Shown here piece by piece: positions 16,102-24,817 of a DNA stretch of 34,247 nt. The notes below the pieces were generated by a model that had not been told where the DNA came from, ran no database searches, and worked only from the letters and a program-made list of their open reading frames with translations. Location of the stretch: assembly GCA_900548345.1 (NCBI GenBank), contig URKA01000036.1:1-34247 (forward strand), given 5' to 3'. Each line of letters begins with the position of its first letter. The first letter of the stretch is position 1. Position numbers and translations under genes: made by a program. Source of the stretch: an uncultured Paraprevotella sp. (GTDB lineage: Bacteria; Bacteroidota; Bacteroidia; Bacteroidales; Bacteroidaceae).

Positions 16102-16908
16102 TCATCCGGGTATGCAGTTCGCATAGGGGGCACTCAACATTTCCGAATTGATATAGTAATAATCAAAACATCCCTCTTCGATTTGTTTTTCGAATATCTT
16201 CAATAACGCAGATGAAGAGATTTTCGTCAAATCCAAAACTTTTATATCCGTACCCTCAAGTGTCAAGGCATAATCATCACCAAATGTAATATTATATACA
16301 CAATTACCGTATTCGTCTAAAACCTTTCTCTCTACATTACCTCCCTTTGTACCTTCCGAATAAGTGATATTCACATCCACTGCATAACGGAATATAAAGA
16401 CATTATTCACCAATTTACCCAAACGAAGTTTATGGAAATGCCCCTCCCCTTCTTGTTCGGTCTCACACAACGCCACCTTGGTTGTAGGATTATGTACAGC
16501 CACACGCCATGTGCTATAATCGTCATAACCCGCACAGATACCCGCCTGCATCGTGTTCATCATTTCGGGCTTGATGGGACCGCTCACCGATTTTCGTGCC
16601 ACCGTTCCGCTCATATAACATTCGCAGCCGTTGAATTCCATTTTAAACCAGCCGTTTACCACACCTAAACCTTCGCGAAGGAATTGACCGTACAAAGTTA
16701 CAGGCTCACCGTAGGCATAAACCCGCTCACCTTTCAGACTGGGAGACATACGGATATTTACCGCAGGTTTGGTGGGAAGGAACAGCATTTCGGGAACCCT
16801 TACCTCAATTTTCCCAAGTTCCTCTTCGGGAGAAGCCTGTGCCACAACCGTAACAGGCAGTGCCAACATCAGACATGCCGCAAGAATTTTCATAGTACTC
16901 TTTTTCAT
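16102..16908 (-). CDS. Secreted protein of unknown function with SH3b-like region
   Basis: 268 residues; I do not recognise the family. The signal peptide is clear (MKKSTMKILAACLMLALP, cleavage near VVAQA, residue 24). A Met five codons in (16893) is an alternative start. Residues about 46-105 (VNIRMSPSLKGERVY, a GQFLREG step, then WFKMEFNG) look like a bacterial SH3 domain. The C-terminal half has an alternating beta pattern and ends with a short helical DYYYINSEML segment. Cysteines at CECYM, AGICAGY and the C-terminal NCIPG could form disulfides. It stands alone, with its own promoter and terminator, between the VTC operon and the divergent U32 gene. Confidence 0.75.
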   Translation of the reverse strand: MKKSTMKILAACLMLALPVTVVAQASPEEELGKIEVRVPEMLFLPTKPAVNIRMSPSLKGERVYAYGEPVTLYGQFLREGLGVVNGWFKMEFNGCECYMSGTVARKSVSGPIKPEMMNTMQAGICAGYDDYSTWRVAVHNPTTKVALCETEQEGEGHFHKLRLGKLVNNVFIFRYAVDVNITYSEGTKGGNVERKVLDEYGNCVYNITFGDDYALTLEGTDIKVLDLTKISSSALLKIFEKQIEEGCFDYYYINSEMLSAPYANCIPG

Positions 16909-16951
16909 ACATCCATTATATTAGGTTAATAAAATATCAGACATCATGCTG

Positions 16952-16982
16952 TAAAATTAAGATATAATTCACACACAAACAA
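16952..16982 (-). promoter_or_regulatory. Promoter of the SH3b-like protein gene
   Basis: On the minus strand TTG (16982-16980), a 20-base spacer and TAATTTTA (16959-16952) match the Bacteroides promoter with one deviation at the last -7 base. It diverges from the promoter at 17102-17132. Confidence 0.5.
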
Positions 16983-17101
16983 GTAAAATATTATTTTTCT
17001 ATCTGCACAACAGTAAACTTTACAAAATCACCGGAAAAACTCCTCTTTGTATTTCACGGCCTCCTCCCCGTCTCAACACCTCTGGATACACGTTCTTTCG
17101 C

Positions 17102-17132
17102 TTTGCGGTTTACGCACAAATCACTAACTTTG
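17102..17132 (+). promoter_or_regulatory. Promoter of the U32-family gene
   Basis: TTTG (17102-17105), a 19-base spacer and TAACTTTG (17125-17132) form a near-ideal Bacteroides promoter. The transcript would begin near 17139, which excludes the upstream ATG at 17103 and sets the start at 17157. Confidence 0.7.
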
Positions 17133-17156
17133 CACCTGACAGACAATAAAAACAGC

Positions 17157-18398
17157 ATGACAAGAGGAGATTTTGAAATCATGGCACCGGTTGGGTCACC
17201 CGAATCGTTCGCAGCTGCCATACAAGCCGGAGCCGACTCCGTTTACTTCGGCATCGAGAACCTGAACATGAGGGCGCACTCCGCCAGCACGTTTACCGTA
17301 GACGACCTGGCACAAATGGCACGGACCTGTGCCGAACACGGCATCAAAAGCTATCTGACCGTGAACACCATCATCTACGGCGAGGACCTCGAACTGATGC
17401 GACATATCATCGACGCCGCCAAAGCGGCACGCATCTCGGCCGTCATCGCCTCGGATGTGGCGGTCATGATGTACTGCCGGCAGGTGGGACAGGAAGTACA
17501 CCTTTCCACACAACTGAACATCAGCAACATCGAGGCCCTGAAATTCTACGCACAGTTTGCCGATGTCGTGGTACTGGCACGAGAACTGAACATGACACAG
17601 GTGGCCGACATACACCGTCAGATCGTAGAGCAGCGGATTTGCGGACCAAGCGGACAGCCGGTGCGCATCGAGATGTTCTGCCACGGGGCTTTGTGCATGG
17701 CCGTCAGCGGAAAATGTTACCTGAGCCTTGACAATACGGGGCGCTCGGCCAACCGCGGCGAGTGCATGCAGATATGCCGGAGAGGATACCTCGTGAAAGA
17801 CCGCGAGACGGGCGTGGAACTGGAAATCGACAACAAATACATCATGAGTCCGAAGGACTTGAAGACGATACGCTTCATCGACAGGATGATGGAAGCCGGC
17901 GTAAGAGTGTTCAAAATCGAAGGACGGGCACGCGGACCGGAGTACGTACATACCGTGGTAAGCTGTTACCGTGAGGCCATCCAAAGCGTAATCGACGGAA
18001 CATTCACCGAAGAGAAGAAGGACGGATGGGACGAGCGACTCGGACGTGTGTTCAACCGCGGTTTCTGGGATGGATATTACCAAGGCCAGCCGTTGGGCGA
18101 ATGGACGAAGAACTATGGCTCTGCAGCAACCGAAAAGAAAGTGTACGTGGGCAAGGCCATCAAGTATTTCTCCAACCTCGGCGTAGGAGAATTCCAAATC
18201 GAGGCGGCCGACATGAGCGTGGGCGACCGCCTGCTCATCACCGGCCCCACCACCGGCGCGCTGTTCATGGACCTGGAAGAAGTGCGTTACGACCTGAAAC
18301 CCGTGCCCACCGTAACAAAAGGACAGCGCGTGTCTTTCAAGGTTCCGGAGAAAATACGGCCGAGCGACAAGCTGTATAAACTGGTGAAAACGAAATAA
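17157..18398 (+). CDS. U32-family protein, TrhP/YegQ-like tRNA hydroxylation factor
   Basis: 413 residues. U32 proteins were named as peptidases, but the E. coli relatives TrhP (YegQ) and RlhA act in hydroxylation of tRNA uridine 34 or 23S rRNA; TrhP is the closer match in length and architecture. An N-terminal TIM-barrel-like part (IMAPVGSPESFAAAIQAGAD) is followed by the U32 signature region, which is Cys-rich: C175 and C180 (CHGALC), C187 (GKCY), C203 and C207 (GECMQIC), probably a metal or Fe-S site. The C-terminal part (about 330-413) has the small beta-barrel typical of the TrhP group. I chose the ATG at 17157 on promoter position. Which RNA it modifies here is inferred. Confidence 0.85.
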   Translation: MTRGDFEIMAPVGSPESFAAAIQAGADSVYFGIENLNMRAHSASTFTVDDLAQMARTCAEHGIKSYLTVNTIIYGEDLELMRHIIDAAKAARISAVIASDVAVMMYCRQVGQEVHLSTQLNISNIEALKFYAQFADVVVLARELNMTQVADIHRQIVEQRICGPSGQPVRIEMFCHGALCMAVSGKCYLSLDNTGRSANRGECMQICRRGYLVKDRETGVELEIDNKYIMSPKDLKTIRFIDRMMEAGVRVFKIEGRARGPEYVHTVVSCYREAIQSVIDGTFTEEKKDGWDERLGRVFNRGFWDGYYQGQPLGEWTKNYGSAATEKKVYVGKAIKYFSNLGVGEFQIEAADMSVGDRLLITGPTTGALFMDLEEVRYDLKPVPTVTKGQRVSFKVPEKIRPSDKLYKLVKTK

Positions 18399-18544
18399 CA
18401 CCCGTAAAACTCCCGCCCGACGTCCATACACACGTCAATCTCCGACAGGGCAAAAATGTAAACAAACCGGAAGGTTTTCCCCACCATCCGTCCGGCAAAC
18501 CGTAATGCACGGAAAATCACACATTTGCCAATCCTGAATTAATC
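18399..18544. other. Intergenic stretch after the U32 gene
   Basis: I see no gene and no convincing T-tract terminator here. The long hairpin immediately downstream (18545-18616) may serve to end the U32 transcript. Confidence 0.35.
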
Positions 18545-18616
18545 ACCTGTGTGCGATGAATCGTTCACCTGTGTCCGACCGACTGCACACAGGTGACCGA
18601 TTCACCGCACACAGGT
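18545..18616. repeat. Long imperfect palindrome with 30-bp arms
   Basis: Bases 18545-18574 and 18587-18616 are inverted copies matching at 28 of 30 positions, with a 12-base loop. Each arm itself contains the 8-mer ACCTGTGT twice (18545 and 18567; inverted as ACACAGGT at 18587 and 18609), so four copies lie at 20-22 bp intervals. The transcript would fold into a very stable hairpin between the U32 and serine acetyltransferase genes. It has no T-tract. The layered direct-plus-inverted design resembles dispersed REP/MITE-like intergenic elements. Confidence 0.75.
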
Positions 18617-18773
18617 CCGCGTTTCACGCAGCTCTTCTGAGCACGATTTATGTCACGTTATTTTACCCGTCTTTCAAGCTCCGACCTCCTCTTTCACAGC
18701 GGCACATCCTACATTTTATATGCACGCAAGGTATTTTTTCATTCCACAGGCTCCGTTTTTACTTATCTTTTCT
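18617..18773. other. Intergenic stretch before cysE
   Basis: No gene is seen. An open frame runs through here into cysE from 18556, but it encodes low-complexity sequence made by the palindrome and lies upstream of the promoter, so I treat it as non-coding. Confidence 0.5.
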
Positions 18774-18781
18774 TATCTTTG
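18774..18781 (+). promoter_or_regulatory. -7 element of the cysE promoter
   Basis: TATCTTTG, a perfect TAnnTTTG, lies 32 bases before the ATG at 18814. The -33 region is poor (a T-rich run instead of TTG). Confidence 0.5.
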
Positions 18782-18813
18782 CAGACTATAATATCACATG
18801 TTCTTCTGAATTA

Positions 18814-19725
18814 ATGAGTCCGCAGAATTTCACTCATCTACTGGCACAAACCGTCACGGAACTATCTTCAGGTCCATCCTTGAAAGGTTTGTTTCATGAG
18901 CACCAAGACGGAGACCCCATACCTTCGGGAAAGGTCTTATATGAAATCATACAGCTCTGCCGTGCCATTCTTTTTCCGGGGTTCTACGGAAAGTCTACCG
19001 TAAACCACCACACGATTACCTATCACACAGGAGTAAACATCGAACGGCTCTACAATCTGTTGAGCGAACAAATCCAGGCCGGACTCTGTTTTTCCGCCGA
19101 ACCGGAGGAAGGCCATACAGGCTACCGTCCCTGTGAAGCCTATAAGGAAAAGGCATGCCAGCTGGCTGCCCGGTTCATCAGCCGGCTGCCCCATATCAGA
19201 AGCATACTGGCCACCGACGTGGAAGCCGCCTACAACGGCGATCCGGCGGCAGAGACCTACGGCGAAATCATCAGCTGCTATCCCATCATCAAAGCCCTGA
19301 GCAATTACCGCATCGCCCACGAACTTATGCTGGCCGGCGTGCCGCTCATTCCCCGCATCATTACAGAAATGGCACATTCCGAAACCGGCATCGACATCCA
19401 TCCGGGCGCACAAATCGGCCATCATTTCACCATCGACCACGGCACCGGCGTAGTCATCGGCGCCACCTGTATCATAGGCAACCACGTGAAACTATACCAG
19501 GGAGTCACGCTCGGCGCGAAAAGTTTCCCGCTCGATGAAGAAGGGAACCCCATCAAAGGCATTCCCCGCCACCCCATACTGGAAGACCATGTCATCGTAT
19601 ATGCCAACTCCACCATTCTGGGACGTATCACCATAGGAAAAGGAGCCACCATTGGCGGAAACATCTGGGTGACGGAAGACGTGCCGGCCGGTGCACGGCT
19701 CGTTCAGAAAAAACCCACCAAATAA
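18814..19725 (+). CDS. cysE: Serine O-acetyltransferase
   Basis: Transfers acetyl from acetyl-CoA to serine, giving O-acetylserine for cysteine synthesis. 303 residues from MSPQNFTHLL. The N-terminal helical domain (to about 185) includes the YGEIISCYPIIKALSNYRIAHEL region. A left-handed parallel beta-helix of hexapeptide repeats follows (GIDIHPGAQIGHHFTIDHG, GVVIGATCIIGNHVKLYQG, then the NSTILGRITIGKGATIGG turns). The His/Asp of TIDHGTG are at the expected catalytic place. The chain ends in VQKKPTK, longer than the minimal enzyme only at the N-terminus, as in EpsC-type enzymes. The frame is open to 18556, but the promoter at 18774 and the palindrome rule out that start. It is followed 63 bp later by the methyltransferase gene. 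Confidence 0.92.
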   Translation: MSPQNFTHLLAQTVTELSSGPSLKGLFHEHQDGDPIPSGKVLYEIIQLCRAILFPGFYGKSTVNHHTITYHTGVNIERLYNLLSEQIQAGLCFSAEPEEGHTGYRPCEAYKEKACQLAARFISRLPHIRSILATDVEAAYNGDPAAETYGEIISCYPIIKALSNYRIAHELMLAGVPLIPRIITEMAHSETGIDIHPGAQIGHHFTIDHGTGVVIGATCIIGNHVKLYQGVTLGAKSFPLDEEGNPIKGIPRHPILEDHVIVYANSTILGRITIGKGATIGGNIWVTEDVPAGARLVQKKPTK

Positions 19726-19788
19726 AGGTCCGCACACAAGGCCGGACCAACAAGACCAACGAATCAAAAAAAACTCTTTATATACACA

Positions 19789-21300
19789 ATGGAAACTGAA
19801 TTTGAACTCATAGCCAAGACATTCCAGGGACTGGAAAACGTGCTGGCAAAGGAACTCATCGGATTGGGAGCAAACAACGTACAGACCGGACGAAGGATGG
19901 TGTCCTTCACCGGAGACAAAGAACTGATGTACCGCGCCAACTTTGCCCTGCGCACTGCCATCCGCATACTGAAACCTATCAAACACTTCAAGGCCGACTC
20001 CGCCGACCAGGTGTATGATGCCGTCAAGGCTATCGACTGGACGCAGTATCTGGACAACGACACGAGTTTTGCCGTGGATTCGGTGGTGTTCTCCAAGGAA
20101 TTCCGCCACAGCAAGTTCGTAGCCTACAAGGTAAAGGATGCCATCGTGGACTTCTTCCGTGAGAAAACCGGCAACCGGCCGAACATACGGGTGAGCAACC
20201 CCGACCTGCAGCTGCACATCCACGTGGCGGAGAACGACTGCACGCTTTCCCTGGACAGCTCCGGCGAATCGCTCCACCGGCGCGGCTACCGTCAGGAAGC
20301 CGTAGAAGCTCCCTTGAACGAGGTGCTCGCCGCCGGCATGATTCTCATGACCGGATGGGACGGAGAATGCGACCTGATAGACCCGATGTGCGGGTCGGGC
20401 ACCATCGCCATCGAAGCGGCCCTCATCGCACGGAACATCGCACCGGGCGTGTTCCGGAAAGAATACGCTTTCGAAAAATGGGCCGACTTCGACAAAGAGC
20501 TGTTTGACAGCATCTACAACGATGATTCGCACGAACGCGAATTTACCCACAGAATCTACGGTTACGACATCAACCGCAACGCGGTGGACATCGCCCAAAA
20601 GAACGTCAAGGCAGCAGGACTGACCAAGGAAATCACCGTAGAACAAAAGGATTTCCACGACTTTACAAAACCTGAGGAAAAAAGCATCATCATCACCAAC
20701 CCGCCTTACGGGGAGCGCATCTCGGCACCCGACCTGCTGGGACTGTACAAAACCATCGGAGAACGCCTCAAACACCAGTTCCAGGACAACGACGCATGGA
20801 TATTGAGCTACCGCGAGGAATGCTTCGACCAAATCGGCCTGAAGCCTTCGCTGAAGATACCTCTCTACAACGGCTCATTGGAGTGCGAATTCCGCAGATA
20901 CCAGCTCTTCAGCGGAAAATACAAGGAAGTGCGCGCCGAAGGACTCGAAATCAAAACCGATGAGGAACGCCGGCAAATGGCCGAGAAGAAACGTTTCAAG
21001 GTGCATCGCGAATTCAAACGGGCCTTGGACGATGAAGATGAAGAAAACTTCCGGTTCAAAGGCAAGGACGAGGCAAGAAGAGGCGGACGCACGCACGACA
21101 GCCGGTCCCGTGAGGAACAGAACGACAGAAGCGGCTACGGGAAAAAACCTTTCAGACGCGACGGCAAACCTGCCGACCGCGACCGGAAGCCATTCGACCG
21201 CGACAGAAAGCCGTTTGACCGCGACTCCAAATCCTTCGGAAGAAACAACAAATCATTTGACAAGAATCGCAAAAACCGCCGCTATAATGAAGAAGATTAG
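19789..21300 (+). CDS. THUMP-domain class I RNA methyltransferase (RlmL-N/YpsC-like)
   Basis: SAM-dependent RNA methyltransferase, 503 residues. An N-terminal THUMP RNA-binding domain (about 45-155) precedes a Rossmann methyltransferase domain with motif I DPMCGSGTIAIEAA (D198-G204) and the N6/N2-type motif TNPPYGERI (N304-Y307). The YpsC/RlmL-N group methylates guanosine in 23S rRNA; that target is inferred. After residue 380 comes a charged, disordered tail ending in six seven-residue repeats (453-494, consensus K-P/S-F-D-R-D-x), absent from minimal family members. Its last 14 bases overlap the start of the downstream peptidase gene, so translation is probably coupled. Confidence 0.9.
   Translation: METEFELIAKTFQGLENVLAKELIGLGANNVQTGRRMVSFTGDKELMYRANFALRTAIRILKPIKHFKADSADQVYDAVKAIDWTQYLDNDTSFAVDSVVFSKEFRHSKFVAYKVKDAIVDFFREKTGNRPNIRVSNPDLQLHIHVAENDCTLSLDSSGESLHRRGYRQEAVEAPLNEVLAAGMILMTGWDGECDLIDPMCGSGTIAIEAALIARNIAPGVFRKEYAFEKWADFDKELFDSIYNDDSHEREFTHRIYGYDINRNAVDIAQKNVKAAGLTKEITVEQKDFHDFTKPEEKSIIITNPPYGERISAPDLLGLYKTIGERLKHQFQDNDAWILSYREECFDQIGLKPSLKIPLYNGSLECEFRRYQLFSGKYKEVRAEGLEIKTDEERRQMAEKKRFKVHREFKRALDDEDEENFRFKGKDEARRGGRTHDSRSREEQNDRSGYGKKPFRRDGKPADRDRKPFDRDRKPFDRDSKSFGRNNKSFDKNRKNRRYNEED
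21145..21270 (+). repeat. Six in-frame 21-bp repeats encoding a KPFDRDx tail
   Basis: Units start at 21145, 21166, 21187, 21208, 21229 and 21250 and encode KPFRRDG, KPADRDR, KPFDRDR, KPFDRDS, KSFGRNN and KSFDKNR. The middle copies are the most alike, so the tail probably grew by duplication. Its basic, disordered nature resembles the RNA-binding tails of DEAD-box helicases. Confidence 0.8.
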
Positions 21301-23524
21301 CCTTTTCTGCCTGTTTTCCTTATTCACAATCATAGCCATGGCCCAAGGAAAAAAGAGTTTCACGTTAGACGACCTGCTTCCGGGAGGCAGTACCTTCCGC
21401 AACCTGCAACCGCAGAACATGTACACCACATGGTGGGGAGACCTCTGTGTGGAAACCACATTGGAGGGATGCTATACCGTCAACCGGAAAAACGGAAGCA
21501 AGGAACAACTCTTCACACTGGAGCAACTCAACGGCTGGTTGGGCTGCGACATGGAGCATCCGGCCGTAAGAAGCTGCTACTACGTATCCTTTCCCCATCC
21601 TGAAAAACCGTGGGCGGCCGTGCAATACACATCTGAAGGAAAGAACGGAGGACCGCACCGCATGAATTCCGCATGGGTGGACTTCAAGAAAGGCACCGTG
21701 GTGTGGACACAGGACATACCGGGCACCGCAACGGGCATCGACCGTTCCGATGTATCGAAAAACACGGCATACATCGACGGGGAAAACCTGTATGTAACCG
21801 ATGCTGACGGACACACGACAGCCGTGTCCCGTGACGGAAGCAACGACCTTGTGTACGGACAAAGCGTACACCGCGACGAATTCGGCATCTCCAAAGGTAC
21901 ATTTTGGAGCCCCGACGGGAAACTGCTGGCCTTCTACCGCATGGACCAAAGCATGGTGCCCGATTACCCGCAGGTGGACATCACCCCGCGTATCGCGTCC
22001 ACCGTATCCTGCAAATACCCGATGGCCGGCGAGAAAATGCACAAGGTAACCATCGGCGTATTCAACCCGGCCACACAGAAAACCGTATGGCTGCAAGCCG
22101 GAGACCCTACCGACCGTTATTTCACGAATATCACGTGGAGCCCGGACAGCAGGAAAATCTTCGTCATCGAAATCAACCGCGACCAGAACCATGCTTGCCT
22201 TGTCCGTTATGACGCGGAAACTGGCGACAAGGAATCCGTAATCTACGAAGAAACCCACCCCAAATACGTGGAACCGATGCACGGGCTGCGCTTTCTGCCG
22301 TGGGATGCCGACAAGTTCATCTACCGGACCCAACGTGACGGATATGACCATCTGTACGTTTTCGACCTGAAAACCAAAGGAAACGACCGCTGGACAAACG
22401 CTGCCGGCGGCGGAAAGTACAGGGAATCGGTCAAGGTCACCCAACTTACGTCCGGAAAATGGGTCATCAAGAATTTCATCGGATTCAGCGAACCGGAGAA
22501 AAGCATCCTGCTCGAAAGCAACGAACGTCATCCCCTGCAATGCAATATATATAAGGTAAGGCTCAAGGACGGGAAACGCACTTTGCTGGACGACGGTGAA
22601 GGCGTACACCACGGCACACTGAGCGAAAACGGGAAATATATCCTCGACAGGTATTCGTCTCCGACCGTTGCACGCAATATCGACATACTGGCAGTGGCAG
22701 ACGGAAAGAACACTAACCTGCTGACTGCAGAAGACCCTTGGAAAGACTATAACGCACCGGAAATCACTTCGGGAAGCATCAAGGCTGCCGACGGAACCAC
22801 CGATTTGTACTACAGAATGGTGAAACCCGTGGATTTCGACCCGAACAAGAAATACCCCACCGTGGTATATGTGTACGGCGGACCGCATGCACACAACGTG
22901 GAGGCCGCACGCAACTATTACGCACGAGGATGGGAAATCTACATGGCACAGAAAGGATACCTGCTCTTCATCTTAGACAACCGCGGTTCGGAATACCGCG
23001 GACTGGACTTTGAAAATGTCACCTTCCGCCACCTCGGCATAGAAGAGATGAAAGACCAGATGGAGGGTGTCAGGTTCCTCAAGTCGCTTCCTTACGTGGA
23101 TACGGAAAGAATGGGCGTGCACGGCTGGTCGTTCGGCGGTTTCATGACCACCAACCTCATGCTTACTTATCCCGACACATTCAAGGTAGGCGTGGCGGGC
23201 GGTCCTGTCGTCGACTGGAAATACTATGAAGTCATGTACGGCGAACGTTATATGGACACCCCGCAGGCCAATCCCGACGGCTACCAAGGAAGCAGCCTCC
23301 TGCCCAAAGCCGGCAACCTGAAAGGAAAACTGCAAATCATCATCGGATACAACGACCCTGTATGTGTGCCGCAGCACACCCTGTCGTTCCTCCGTGCCTG
23401 CATCGATGCAGGCACACAGCCCGACTTCTTTACTTATCCGGGCGACGGGCACAACATGTTCGGCAGAGACCAAATCCATCTGCACGAACGGATTACACAA
23501 TATTTTGAAGATTACCTGAAATAA
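21287..23524 (+). CDS. S9-family dipeptidyl-peptidase IV-like serine peptidase
   Basis: Periplasmic or exported peptidase that removes N-terminal dipeptides, typically after Pro or Ala, 745 residues. The signal peptide MKKISLFCLFSLFTIIAMAQ is clear. A DPP-IV-type beta-propeller (about 60-460) precedes the alpha/beta-hydrolase domain. The catalytic triad is readable: Ser615 in GWSFGG, Asp690 in GYNDPVC, His722 in GDGHNMF. The propeller segment corresponding to the substrate N-terminus Glu site reads RMDQSMVPDYPQ, where family members commonly have Glu after the Asp, so specificity may differ. The start at 21287 overlaps the end of the methyltransferase gene by 14 bp. The frame is open further upstream in the overlap, but only this ATG gives the signal peptide. 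purD follows 18 bp later. Confidence 0.9.
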   Translation: MKKISLFCLFSLFTIIAMAQGKKSFTLDDLLPGGSTFRNLQPQNMYTTWWGDLCVETTLEGCYTVNRKNGSKEQLFTLEQLNGWLGCDMEHPAVRSCYYVSFPHPEKPWAAVQYTSEGKNGGPHRMNSAWVDFKKGTVVWTQDIPGTATGIDRSDVSKNTAYIDGENLYVTDADGHTTAVSRDGSNDLVYGQSVHRDEFGISKGTFWSPDGKLLAFYRMDQSMVPDYPQVDITPRIASTVSCKYPMAGEKMHKVTIGVFNPATQKTVWLQAGDPTDRYFTNITWSPDSRKIFVIEINRDQNHACLVRYDAETGDKESVIYEETHPKYVEPMHGLRFLPWDADKFIYRTQRDGYDHLYVFDLKTKGNDRWTNAAGGGKYRESVKVTQLTSGKWVIKNFIGFSEPEKSILLESNERHPLQCNIYKVRLKDGKRTLLDDGEGVHHGTLSENGKYILDRYSSPTVARNIDILAVADGKNTNLLTAEDPWKDYNAPEITSGSIKAADGTTDLYYRMVKPVDFDPNKKYPTVVYVYGGPHAHNVEAARNYYARGWEIYMAQKGYLLFILDNRGSEYRGLDFENVTFRHLGIEEMKDQMEGVRFLKSLPYVDTERMGVHGWSFGGFMTTNLMLTYPDTFKVGVAGGPVVDWKYYEVMYGERYMDTPQANPDGYQGSSLLPKAGNLKGKLQIIIGYNDPVCVPQHTLSFLRACIDAGTQPDFFTYPGDGHNMFGRDQIHLHERITQYFEDYLK

Positions 23525-23542
23525 AGCAAACATCATAGACAA

Positions 23543-24811
23543 ATGAAAATCTTACTGTTAGGAAGCGGCGGGCGCGAACATGCCTTAGCCTGGAAAATAG
23601 CACAAAGCCAAAAGGTGGAGCAGTTGTATATCGCTCCGGGAAACGCTGGTACTGCCGGAGTCGGCAAGAACGTGCCGCTCAAGGCCGATGACTTCGAAGG
23701 CATCAAACAATTTGTACTCGAACACGCCATCGACATGGTCGTAGTCGGCCCTGAAGACCCGTTGGTGAAAGGCATATACGATTTCTTCAAGAACGACGAA
23801 ACACTACGCAACATTCCCGTCATCGGACCGTCACGGCAGGGAGCCGTACTGGAAGGCAGCAAGGATTTTGCCAAAGGATTCATGCAACGGCACAATATTC
23901 CCACAGCCGCTTACCGCACTTTCACGAACGAGACATTGGAAGAAGGACTCCGGTTCCTTGAAACACTGCAGGCACCCTACGTACTGAAAGCCGACGGACT
24001 CTGCGCCGGCAAAGGGGTGCTGATTCTCCCGACACTCGACGAAGCGCGCAAGGAACTGAAAGAAATGCTGGGCGGCATGTTCGGCACGGCCTCTTCATCG
24101 GTAGTCATCGAGGAGTTCCTGAGCGGAATAGAATGCTCCGTGTTCGTCCTCACCGACGGCAAGCATTACAAAATCCTGCCCGAAGCCAAAGACTACAAAC
24201 GTATCGGCGAACACGACACGGGACTGAACACCGGCGGAATGGGTAGCGTGTCGCCTGTGCCGTTCGCTACGAAAGAATGGATGAAGAAGGTGGAAGAGCG
24301 CATCATCCGTCCCACAGTGGAAGGCCTGGCCGAAGAGCACATCGACTACAAGGGCTTTATATTCTTCGGCTTGATCAACGTGGACGGCGAACCGAAAGTC
24401 ATCGAATACAACGTGCGCATGGGCGACCCGGAAACCGAAAGCGTCATGCTCCGCATCAAAAGCGACCTGGTCGACCTGCTGGAAGGAGTGGCACAAGGTA
24501 ACCTGGATGAAAAGACATTGGAGTTTGACGACCGTAGTGCCGTCTGCGTCATGCTGGTATCCGGCGGATACCCGGAAGCATACGAGAAAGGATTCCCCAT
24601 TACAGGCATCGAGGATGTGGAAGGCAGCATCGTGTTCCACGCCGGAACCGCAAGCAAGGACGGACAGACGGTAACTGCCGGAGGCCGCGTCATTGCAGTC
24701 AGTTCGTATGGCAGCAACAAGGAAGAAGCCTTGAAACAGTCTTTCAGCCAGGCGCAGAAAATCCGGTTCGAAAAGAAGTACTTCCGTTCGGACATCGGAC
24801 AGGACCTGTAA
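23543..24811 (+). CDS. purD: Phosphoribosylamine--glycine ligase
   Basis: GAR synthetase, second step of de novo purine synthesis: ATP-dependent joining of glycine to phosphoribosylamine. 422 residues, the standard length. The N-domain begins MKILLLGSGGREHALAWK. The ATP-grasp region includes VLKADGLCAGKGVLI and NTGGMGSVSPVPF. The metal/ATP-binding VIEYNVRMGDPETESVM motif is intact. The C-terminal barrel ends RSDIGQDL. It is the fourth gene of a plus-strand housekeeping run, and 6 bp separate it from the membrane protein gene downstream. Confidence 0.97.
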   Translation: MKILLLGSGGREHALAWKIAQSQKVEQLYIAPGNAGTAGVGKNVPLKADDFEGIKQFVLEHAIDMVVVGPEDPLVKGIYDFFKNDETLRNIPVIGPSRQGAVLEGSKDFAKGFMQRHNIPTAAYRTFTNETLEEGLRFLETLQAPYVLKADGLCAGKGVLILPTLDEARKELKEMLGGMFGTASSSVVIEEFLSGIECSVFVLTDGKHYKILPEAKDYKRIGEHDTGLNTGGMGSVSPVPFATKEWMKKVEERIIRPTVEGLAEEHIDYKGFIFFGLINVDGEPKVIEYNVRMGDPETESVMLRIKSDLVDLLEGVAQGNLDEKTLEFDDRSAVCVMLVSGGYPEAYEKGFPITGIEDVEGSIVFHAGTASKDGQTVTAGGRVIAVSSYGSNKEEALKQSFSQAQKIRFEKKYFRSDIGQDL

Positions 24812-24817
24812 CCGCAC

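Noticed and set aside
18556..18813. N-terminal extension of the serine acetyltransferase frame
   Set aside because: The added residues are encoded by the palindrome, lie upstream of the promoter and are absent from the family.
20960..21286. N-terminal extension of the DPP-IV-like frame
   Set aside because: It overlaps the methyltransferase tail in another frame, and the signal peptide begins at 21287.
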